Part shown: one piece after another, positions 48,272 through 59,700 of the stretch
How positions within the stretch are numbered: the stretch's first letter is position 1
Layout: each line of letters starts with the position of its first letter
DNA from: Hymenoscyphus infarciens
Taxonomy: Eukaryota > Ascomycota > Leotiomycetes > Helotiales > Helotiaceae
DNA: 64,000 nt
Reading direction: 5' to 3'
Assembly: GCA_001414345.1 (NCBI GenBank)
Contig: LLCB01000016.1
Coordinates: forward strand, 1 to 64,000
Translations under genes and position numbers: made by a program
The notes under the pieces: generated by a model
What the model was told of the DNA's origin: nothing
What the model saw: only the letters and a program-made list of their open reading frames with translations
The model's database searches: none

Positions 48272-48462
48272 TATAATAGTCCTAGTTATATATATTACTT
48301 ATATAACTAGGTTAGCCTAAGGCTTTACTAAGGCTTTGCTTAATATATATAAATAAAGCTAGAGTGCTTATACTCTTCGCTTTTCTCTTTAGTTTAGTTT
48401 TCCTTAATATTAGATACTATTCTATAAGCACTCTCTTTATATATTTATAGAGAGCTATTATA
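48272..48462 (+). repeat. 3' LTR of the Gypsy element (191 bp)
   Basis: It starts TATAATAGTCCTAG after a purine-rich AAAGAGAGGGTAG (polypurine tract) and ends GAGCTATTATA. It matches the 5' LTR throughout, with transitions. Confidence 0.95.
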
Positions 48463-48488
48463 AATACTCTATATATCTATATCTCTAT

Positions 48489-48522
<34 letters not shown>
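48489..48522. repeat. (TAC)n microsatellite
   Basis: Eleven uninterrupted TAC triplets, 27 bp beyond the Gypsy 3' LTR. Confidence 0.9.
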
Positions 48523-48523
<1 letters not shown>

Positions 48524-49384
48524 ACTATAGAGTAAGATAATAAAGAAGAGCGATACTATCTATAATTACTCCTTCTCTAGAGCCTTTTATTATTATAATC
48601 GTAATCTAAAAAGCGCTTAGTATCGACTGTCTTAAGAGCTCTAAGTATATAAAAGAGCTAAGTTTATATAATTTATAGTTTATATATTTTACAGTTTATA
48701 TATATAATACTTAACAGAGGTGAATTAATACCTATAAGAGTGAATTAATATCTATAGAGGTGTTTAGAGGTTCGGATTATTATTAATCCTTTTAAATTAG
48801 AGCTAAATAATCTTAAATAATCCTCTCTAAATAATCTAATCAAAACAGAGCCTAAAGTCACTTGAACTAGTTATCCTCTTTACGCTTAAAAATTAGCCAA
48901 AGTATCTAGAAGACTCGTATAAAAAGCGAAGAGGCTAAGATTAATAGTAGAAATGTTTACTAGGGAAATAGAGAATTATAAATAATAATAGACAAGAAGC
49001 CGTAGATAGGAGAAAGATAGCTAAGCTAAAGACGTGTAGTAAGTAAAGAACGCGACTAACTTAGAAAATAAATTAAGAAAAAGAAAGAATAGGATCTCTA
49101 TATATAAGAAGTAAACGTTGGAATTTCCTCTATATCGCACTCTACCTAGTTTTTACCTCTATTCTACTCTTATAACTATAATAGTCTCTATTTTAGTTTA
49201 AACGTCTTAATTATTTAAGTAATTACTACTCTATTATACTACCTTTAAGCTATAATAAAGAGTATAGAATATATGTTCTAAAATCAGTGTTTTAGTATAC
49301 CTCGGATATACTAATACACTCTACTAAGAGTCGGATCTTATATATATATCTAACTATAAGTTTATAAGAACTGGTTTTTACGTA
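48523..49384. other. AT-rich spacer between the Gypsy element and the satellite
   Basis: No gene is seen. A short repeat GTGAATTAATAYCTATA occurs twice at about 48,720-48,760. Some CA/TG survive at 48,840-48,900. Confidence 0.45.
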
Positions 49385-52300
49385 CTTAATTAATTTATTA
49401 ATTACCTATATAAGAAAAAGTATAAGATAATAGATTTATTTATTAATTACCTTATAATAAATTTAAAAGAAATAGAAGTAATTAATTAATTTATTTATTA
49501 ATTATAATAGTAAAAATAATACTAGGTAATCGATTTATTTATTAATTACCTTACTAGAAATAATAATACTAGGTAATCGATTTATTTATCAATTACCTTA
49601 CTAGTTATAATAATACTAGGTAATTGATTTATTTATCGATTACTTTACTAGTAATAATACTAAGTAATTAATTTATTTATTAATTACTTTACTAGTAATA
49701 ATAATACTAGGTAATCGATTTATTTATTAATTATCTTACTAGAAATAATAATACTAGGTAATTAATTAATTTATTAATTATCTTACTAGTTATAATAATA
49801 CTAAGTAATTAATTAATTTATTAATTATCTTACTAGTAATAATACTAAGTAATCGATTTATTTATTAATTACCTTACTAGTAATAATAATACTAGATAAT
49901 TGATTTATTTATTAATTACTTTACTAGAAATAATAATACTAAGTAACTGATTTATTTATTAATTATCTTACTAGTAATAATACTAGATAATCGATTTATT
50001 TATCGATTATCTTAATAGAAATAATACTACTAGTAATAATACTAAGTAATTAATTAATTTATTAATTACTTATATAAAAAAAAGTATAAAGTAATAGATT
50101 TATTTATTAATTATCTTATAATATATTTAAGAGAAATAGAAGTAAATAATTAATTTATTTATTAATTATACTAGTAAAAATAATACTAAGTAATTAATTT
50201 ATTTATTAATTACCTTACTAGAAATAATAATACTAGATAATTGATTTATTTATTAATTATCTTACTAGTAATAATAATACTAAGTAATTGATTTATTTAT
50301 TAATTACCTTACTAGAAATAATAATACTAGGTAATCGATTTATTTATTAATTACTTTACTAGAAATAATACTACTAAATAATCGATTTATTTATCGATTA
50401 TCTTATTAGTAATAATACTAGGTAATTGATTTATTTATCGATTACCTTACTAGTAATAATACTAGGTAATCGATTTATTTATTAATTACTTTACTAGAAA
50501 TAATACTACTAAATAATCGATTTATTTATCGATTATCTTATTAGTAATAATACTAGGTAATTGATTTATTTATCGATTACCTTACTAGTAATAATACTAG
50601 GTAATCGATTTATTTATTAATTACTTTACTAGAAATAATACTACTAAATAATCGATTTATTTATCGATTATCTTATTAGTAATAATACTAGGTAATTGAT
50701 TTATTTATCGATTACCTTACTAGTAATAATACTAGGTAATTAATTTATTTATTAATTACTTTACTAGAAATAATACTAGGTAATAATACTAGGTATTTGA
50801 TTTATTTATTAATTATCTTACTAGTAATAATACTACTAAGTAATTGATTTATTTATTAATTACCTTACTAGTAATAATACTAAGTAATTAATTTATTTAT
50901 TAATTACTTTACTAGTAATAATACTAGGTAATCGATTTATTTATCGATTATCTTACTAGAAATAATAATACTAGGTAATCGATTTATTTATCGATTATCT
51001 TACTAGAAATAATACTACTAAGTAATCGATTAATTTATTAATTACCTTACTAGAAATAATACTACTAGGTAATTAATTAATTTATTAATTACTTTACTAG
51101 TAATAATAATACTAGGTAATCGATTTATTTATCGATTACCTTACTAGTAATAATACTAAGTAATCGATTTATTTATTAATTACCTTACTAGTAATAATAC
51201 TAGGTAATTGATTTATTTATTAACTACTTTACTAGTAATAATAATACTAGATAATCGATTTATTTATCGATTACTTTACTAGTAATAATACTAGGTAATC
51301 GATTTATTTATCGACTATCTTACTAGTAATAATAATACTAGGTAATCGATTTATTTATTAATTACCTTACTAGAAATAATACTAGGTAATAATACTAGGT
51401 ATTTGATTTATTTATTAATTATCTTACTAGTAATAATACTACTAGGTAATCAATTTATTTATTAATTACCTTACTAGTAATAATACTAGATAATCGATTT
51501 ATTTATTAATTACTTTACTAGTAATAATAATACTAGATAATCGATTTCTTTATCGATTACCTTAGTAGTAATAATACTACTAGGTAATTAATTTATTTAT
51601 CGATTACTTTACTAGTAATAATAATACTAGGTAATCGATTTATTTATCGATTACTTTACTAGTAATAATACTAGGTAATCGATTTATTTATTAATTACCT
51701 TACTAGTAATAATACTACTAGGTAATTAATTTATTTATTAATTACTTTACTAGTAATAATAATACTAGGTAATCGATTTATTTATTAATTATCTTAGTAG
51801 TAATAATACTAGATAATAATACTAGGTATTTAATTTATTTATTAATTATCTTACTAGTAATAATACTACTAGGTAATTAATTTATTTATTAATTACCTTA
51901 CTAGTAATAATACTAGATAATCGATTTATTTATTAATTACTTTACTAGTAATAATAATACTAGATAATCGATTTCTTTATTAATTACTTTAGTAGTAATA
52001 ATACTAGGTAATAATACTAGGTATTTGATTTATTTATTAATTACCTTACTAGTAATAATACTACTAGATAATCGATTTATTTATTAATTATCTTAGTAGT
52101 AATAATACTAGGTAATAATACTAGGTATTTAAATTATTTATTAATTATCTTACTAGTAATAATACTACTAGGTAATTAATTTATTTATTAATTACCTTAC
52201 TAGTAATAATACTAGATAATCGATTTATTTATTAATTACTTTACTAGTAATAAGAATACTAGGTAATCGATTTATTTATTAATTACCTTACTAGAAATAA

Positions 52301-53795
52301 TACTACTAGGTAATTAATTAATTTATTAATTACTTTACTAGTAATAATAATACTAGGTAATCGATTTATTTATCGATTACCTTACTAGTAATAATACTAA
52401 GTAATCGATTTATTTATTAATTACCTTACTAGTAATAATACTAGGTAATTGATTTATTTATTAACTACTTTACTAGTAATAATAATACTAGGTAATCGAT
52501 TTATTTATCGATTACTTTACTAGTAATAATACTAGGTAATCGATTTATTTATCGACTATCTTACTAGTAATAATAATACTAGGTAATCGATTTATTCATT
52601 AATTACCTTACTAGAAATAATACTAGGTAATAATACTAGGTATTTGATTTATTTATTAATTACCTTACTAGTAATAATACTACTAGATAATCGATTTATT
52701 TATTAATTATCTTAGTAGTAATAATACTAGGTAATAATACTAGGTATTTAATTTATTTATTAATTATCTTACTAGTAATAATACTACTAGGTAATCGATT
52801 TATTTATTAATTACCTTACTAGTAATAATACTAGGTAATCGATTTATTTATCGATTACCTTACTAGTAATAATACTAGATAATCGATTTATTTATCTATT
52901 ACTTTAATAGTAATAATAATACTAGGTAATCGATTTATTTATTAATTACCTTACTAGTAATAATACTAGATAATCGATTTATTTATCGATTACCTTACTA
53001 GTAATAATACTACTAGATAATCGATTTATTTATCGATTATCTTACTAGTAATAATACTAGGTAATCGATTTATTTATCTATTACCTTAATAGTAATACTA
53101 CTAGATAATCGATTTATTTATCGATTATCTTACTAGTAATAATACTAGGTAATCGATTTATTTATCTATTATCTTAATAGTAATACTACTAGGTAATCGA
53201 TTTATTTATCGATTACTTTACTAGTAATAATAATACTAAGTAATCGATTTATTTATCAATTATCTTACTAGTAATAATACTAGGTAATCGATTTATTTAT
53301 CTATTATCTTAATAGTAATAATACTAGATAATTGATTTATTTATCGATTACTTTACTAGTAATAATAATACTAGGTAATAATACTAGGTAATCGATTTAT
53401 TTATCGATTACCTTACTAGAAATAATAATACTAGGTAATTGATTTATTTATCGATTACCTTACTAGTAATAATACTAGGTAATCGATTTATTTATCTATT
53501 ATCCTAATAGTAATAATACTAGATAATTGATTTATTTATCGATTACTTTACTAGTAATAATAATACTAGGTAATCGATTTATTTATCAATTACTTTACTA
53601 GTAATAATACTAGGTAATCGATTTATTTATCGATTAGCTAGCTAGTAATAATAATACTAGATAATCGATTTATTTATCGATTATCTTACTAGTAATAATA
53701 ATACTTAATAATCGATTTATTTATCGATTATCTTACTAGTAATAATAATACTTGATAATCGATTTATTTATTAATTACCTTCTCTTATATAAGTA
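49385..53795. repeat. Palindromic satellite array, 44/47-bp monomers, about 100 copies
   Basis: About 4.4 kb of head-to-tail units. A typical monomer has the arms AGGTAATCGAT and ATCGATTACCT around the loop TTATTT, then TACTAG and a TAATAATACT linker. The arms make an 11-bp perfect stem, extendable by the flanking ACTAG/CTAGT. Units are 44 bp with one linker, or 47 bp when an extra TAA or CTA triplet is present. Some short units carry TAATACTAGGTATTTGAT instead of a full arm. Monomers differ mainly by transitions (TCGAT, TTGAT, TTAAT, TCAAT; AGG, AGA, AAG). The leftmost 0.15 kb and about 50,040-50,170 are diverged, with AGTATAAGATAATAGATTTA-like units. No coding sequence is present. A centromeric or pericentromeric role is conceivable but not shown. 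Confidence 0.97.
50351..50755. repeat. Higher-order repeat, 135-bp period, three copies
   Basis: A three-monomer block (44+44+47 bp) beginning TTACTTTACTAGAAATAATA recurs at 50,351, 50,486 and 50,621, essentially without differences between copies, although the monomers inside differ from each other. Confidence 0.88.
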
Positions 53796-56700
53796 AGCTA
53801 ATATATATTATCTAATCTAAATTCATATAGGCTATATTACTACTTAATATAGCTTTCTTAGAGTACTATTCTTAATATCTTTATAGTTTAAAACACCTTT
53901 TAATCCTACTTTACTATATCTATTATCTTTCTTAAATATTTTAAAATTCTATTAGAAGATCTATAATTAAACTTTTACTTTATATAACTCTTATATAATA
54001 CTAAACTTTATATCTAATCCTTATCTACTAGTAGACTATCTTAGAATCTCTCTATTTATAGATCTCTTATTACTATATTATTTAAATATAGTTTTACTAA
54101 TTCTTATAATACTAATCTAAAATACTTTTTTTATAAACTCTATATTTAAATTAATACTTTAAACTTTAATTAAATTTAATATTAGTAGAAAGGTTATTAA
54201 AAAAGATAACTAGTCTAATATAGTCTTTTTAAAACCTGATTTAAGTAATATAAGAAGGTATTCTATAGATTATTATTTTACCTTTTAGATTAAAATAATA
54301 AAGACTAATTAATAGTTTACTAATATATAGTAAAGTATTTTAAAGTAGACTATAATAAAGATAAGTAATACTAAGAGAAGGTTATAGATTTAGAGTATAA
54401 AAATAAGCTATTCTTTTCTAAAAAATAATATTTTATAAGGAACTATCTTAAAAGAGACTATCTTAAAAGAGGGTTTTCTAAAAGGTAGTTTTCTAAAAAG
54501 TAGTTATTTAAAAGAGTATATAATAAAGAGAGTTAAACAGTTAAGATAACTAGTTCTATAAAGAGAGGTTATTAAGGTCTTTCTATAAAGATAAGAACTT
54601 CTTTTAAAAGTAATTATAATATAGAACTACTAAGTAATAGAGAGTTTTTAAGTAATAATATAGACGTAGTATTTTAATATCTAGTTATATTATAAAAACC
54701 TTTCTAAAAGGTATAAAGTTTAAAAACACTATCTAATATAGATAAAAGCTTTATAGAGTATATAACTAGTTAACTATAAAATTAACCTAGAAAAGGACTT
54801 AGTAGTAGTTTATACTATATCTAAGAAACTAGTTATTCTAAAAATAGCTTACTAAGTACTCTTTTAAGTCTATTAATAAAAGCTTCTTTTAATCCTTAAA
54901 AAAAACTATTATAGATTATTTCTTTTCTTATATTATAAGAATATACTAAGACTAGTAATCTTATATAAGTTAGGTTAGATAAATTAAGTTAGAAAGCTAA
55001 CTAGGAAATTATTAATCTTCTTTTTAAAGGTATAATAGATACTTATAATATTATATTATAAGCTTATAAAAATATATAGACTACTTTATCTACTATAAAT
55101 ACTTAAGCTAAATTAATTTATAGACTATTCTAATATAAGAAGAAAAATTATACTAATTTCTGTTTTTCTAAAACTAGGAAATATATAAAAAACAAAGATA
55201 ATAAATATTAAATACTTAATAAGAGAAAGAAAGCTTATAGTTAGTTAAATAAGATTTATAAATAAAAAAGAAATATTAAGAAATTTAGAAAAAAGATACC
55301 TTTTTAAGATATAAAAAGGTATATAAGAATAAATATAATAAGTAAAAGTACTTTTAATAAACTAAAATATAATAATAAGAATATAGATAAGGATTCTTTT
55401 ATAGATACTAATAAGTAGAATAGTAAAGATAATATTAGACTTCTATAAATTAAATAGTTATATAAAAATTATAAGTTTACTATTTAACTTCTAAGAAATA
55501 ATTTAATAATTAACCTTATATTCTTTAAGTATTTTATTATAATTAAAAAGCTATAATTAACTAACTTCTTCTACTCTATCTTATATTTATTATTAATTTA
55601 ATCTCTACTTTACTTATAATATCTATTATACTAATTAATAGATACTAATTAGTAATAGGTTAGAAGGTATACTAGGTTATAAAGTATACTAGAATAGGTT
55701 AGAAATAATTATAATATTAGAAGGAATTATAATAATAGGCTATAGAATTATAATAGAGTAGAATTGCTTTCTAAGTAATATAGTAATAGAATTTAGTAGT
55801 ACTACTTTAATAAGAAAAGAGTAAATATAACTTATTATAATTTAAATTAGTAAGCTATAATATCTATTACTTCTTAGATATATAGTACTATTATTTAAAT
55901 AAAGAAGTTATATAAATATCTATATTTAGATAAAGTAAGTAGGTTTTATTACTCTTTATATATATAATATTATTATTCTTTTTCTTTATTTTATTTACTT
56001 ATATATATCTATATATTTTAAACTTCTTTACTAGAAGTTTTATTAATCTTCTCTTATAAGCTACTTTATTATTCTTTTCTTTTAATATAGCTTTATATAT
56101 TCTAGGTATATGTTTTATTAATTATTATATTTATAATATCTTTTATTTTTCTTTTAGTCTTAATTACTTAATATTACTTTTCTTTATTATATCCTTCTTT
56201 TAGTAAAGTATAAGTATATTATAAGAGTTAACTAGTAGTAGAAGAAACTAGAATTAGAATATAAAAGAAACCTAGTAAAACTTAGTATTATATTAATATT
56301 CTTATTTAAAACTATAAATAAGAATAATAGTATTTTTAATTAATATTATTACTAGTATCTTTAATACTTTCTTTATTAAAATATTAAAATCTAGATAAAA
56401 AACATTTATATACTCTATTTATTAATACTTTTTCTTACTCTTCTTTTTTATTAATCTCTTTATATATTTACTCTTAGTCTTTCTCTTTCTTATATTAGCT
56501 ATTCCTTCTTTTATAGCTCTCTTTCTCTTCTTAGCTTTTACTTTCTTAGCCTTCTCTTTTATATCTTTCTCCTTCTCTTCTATTATAATTTTTAGTTAAG
56601 ACCTTACCTAGTAGAGCTCTAAAGCCTTTTAATAACTTAGTAAGTATTATTATATATACTAGTAATAGATATTAATCTTAATTACTTTAGAATAATTATT

Positions 56701-59700
56701 TCTTAAATAAGAATTAAGTTATAAATAGAGTTATATAATAATACTAAAAAACCTTTTTATCTCTACTATTATAAAGAATCTCCTTTATATAATAATACTA
56801 GTATATTATATTAATAACTAGATTATATATATAAGTAAAGTTAAAGATATATATATTAATAATACCTTTAAATATTAGTAGTAGTAGAAGATCTAGAACT
56901 CTATAGATTATTTTACTTAACTTAGAAATAGTTATTAACCTAGATTTAGAATTTTAATATAGTACTAAGGTAAATTAAATCTAATCCTTATATTTATAAT
57001 TAAAAAATATACTATAAAGATCCTTTATTACTATTACCTTTAACCTAGCTTTTAATCTAGCTTTTAATCTAACTATAGATCTTAGTTTCTTTAAAGTTAG
57101 TACTTCTAGATTAACTTCCTCTTCTTCCTCTATTATCTATAAAAGAGATATTCTATTAATAAATAGATATTTCTTAAGTTTATTAGAAATACTATCTTAT
57201 TAAGTACTACTAGTTAAGTTAGGTTATAAATTAAAGAGTCTAAGTATACTTAAGCTTACTTTCTTTATTATATATTTTTCTTTATCTATAAATATTTTAG
57301 TATTTAGAATTAAATCTAGTTTATATCTTATATTATTTATTTATATTAGACTAAGAGTTATTATATTAATTAGACTAAACTTTCTATTTATAAGATCTTT
57401 TTACTATTATTAAGAAAGAAGTTTATATACGTCTTTCTAATTCTTATATATATTATTTATATTAAGTTAGAAGATATTATAAATATTAAGCTAACTCTCT
57501 TTTAAGTATATTAAAAGAAGAGGTTCTAGTTTATTACCTTTATAAGCTAAAAATTTACTCTATTTTTAAATAGGCTTATAATCTAATATCTTAATAAAAA
57601 GACTATTAATTCTAACTATCTAGACCTATCTCTTTATAATATCTATAATATTTATTTTAGTATTATCTATTTTCTTAGAAATCGCTTTATTAAGGTTTAT
57701 ATATAATAAATAGTCTATTTTTAGTAAATTAGAATATTAAAGATAGTTAGTTAGAACTTTATATAAAACTTTCTAAATTATATATACTACTAAGTATAAA
57801 TCTAGGTACTCTACTTCTTATACCTAATTACTAATCTTATACTACTTATCTAAATACTTAAGAGATTCTTTATATTTTAATATATAAAATTTAAGAGTCC
57901 TTTTAAATTTATAACCTACTATAAATACGTTATATTAAGCTTTTATCTTTACTATATCTAATTCTTAGTTTTAACTAGATATTAATATATAAGATAATAC
58001 TACTCCTTTTATTATAGAAGTAACTTTAGAACTAGGGTTTAGATTCTTTAAAATATCCTTTTTATTAGAAACTTATATATAGAATTTAAGCTCTTTTAAT
58101 CTATCTAATTTAAATAAAGAATTAGAGATATTATTTATATCTTTAGTTATAAGCTTCTTTAATTTATCTAAATCTAATTTATCTAATTTAGATAAAGAAC
58201 TAGAGTTACTAAGGCTAGCTTTATTATTTTTATTATCTTTACTACTAAAATCTACTATTAGAGGTAATAAACTAGCTTTTTAGAGTAATCCTTTATATAA
58301 ATTTTTAGTTATAGAAGACGATAGTAGTATTTAAGATAATAAAAGCTATATATTAGAGTTAAGATAATCTTTACTAATTAAAGATTTATTTATAATATCT
58401 ATTACTAATAATATAAGTTTATTATAATATATCTTTATTATTAATAAGTTTACTAGTATATTAAATAAATCTTTTACTATCTTATTTTAAATTTACTATT
58501 TATATAGTAATTCTATTATAAAAATAATAGTATTTTAGTATTCTTTAATTTTAAATACCTTTTATACTTTTTATAGAGTCTTACTTATTAAGGAAATTTT
58601 GTTTTAAAATAAGAGTATAATTTTAGTCTTATTACTTTAAATCTACTATTTTAAAAGTTTAATAGTAGAGTTAAATATATCTTATATAGAAAATTTATAT
58701 TAATAATAAGTAAGAAGATTATAAGCTTATATTTCTACTTTAAGTAGCTAGCTTTTAAGTTAAAGAACTATTCTTCTACTAAGTAGTAGATATATTATTA
58801 TTAGAGAATAACTCTAGTATTTTAAAAGATAATTTACTAGAGAGGAAAACTAGTAATAAAATTCTTCTAAGCTTTAAAACTATTTAACTTCTAATAATAG
58901 ATAAGTAGAGAGTATTCTTAAGTAGTAGAGGTTTACTACTAAAATAACTAATAATATTTAAAAAGATAGTTAATTTTAAGATAAATATAGTTTAGTACTT
59001 AAAGGTAAAGACTTACTATCTATATTCTTAAAGCTAGACTAAGATCTTAATAAACTATAAGCTTTTATAATTAATAAAGATAATTTAATTAAAGAACTAT
59101 AGTAAACTTTAAAAAGAGTTACTTTAATTAAAGAACTAATCCTATTACTAGCTAAGGTAGGAGAAAAGGCTTAAAAATAGTCTATAACTTTTATAAAAGT
59201 AGGATTAATAGAAGAATTAATCTTTAAAGTTATAGAAAGTATATAAGATTTAGTTAAAAGCTTAGAATCTATAATCTTAAAAGATATAAATAAATTTAAA
59301 GATAAGACTATAATCTTAGAAAAGAAATAAGATCTAGTTAGAGTAATAAAGATTATAGTATTAGTTTTTAAAGAGGTAATATTTTATAAGAATATAAGTA
59401 GAGAATTCTACTATTTAGTTATACTATCTAGTAGATAGAATAACTTTAAGTATATACTATCTTATTATTATATTATAAGCTAGTATAAAGTTAGAAAGAC
59501 TAAGAGATAATTATACTATATAATATAAGCTTAGTAATTTAGTAATAATAAATTTTTTAAGTTTAACTAATTAATTTTATCTTCTTCTATTAACTAGGTT
59601 CTAATATAACTCTTTTATTAAGTTTCTAGAATACTAATATCTTTAATTCTAGGTTATAGTTCTAGTAATACTATATCTTTACTAATATAATTACTTATAA

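Larger units (their letters stand above)
42663..48462 (+). mobile_element. Complete but dead Ty3/gypsy chromovirus-type LTR retrotransposon (5,800 bp)
   Basis: Direct repeats of 191 bp (42,663-42,853 and 48,272-48,462) are flanked by identical 5-bp duplications AATAC (42,658-42,662 and 48,463-48,467). The interior on the plus strand has the order gag-like region, reverse transcriptase, RNase H, integrase, chromodomain-like tail. TAA/TAG interrupt every frame and CA/TG are almost absent, so it is RIP-inactivated. Confidence 0.95.

Noticed and set aside
49385..53795. CRISPR array
   Set aside because: The regular repeats suggested it briefly, but there are no unique spacers: the linker is also repeated, and the context is fungal. 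It is a satellite.
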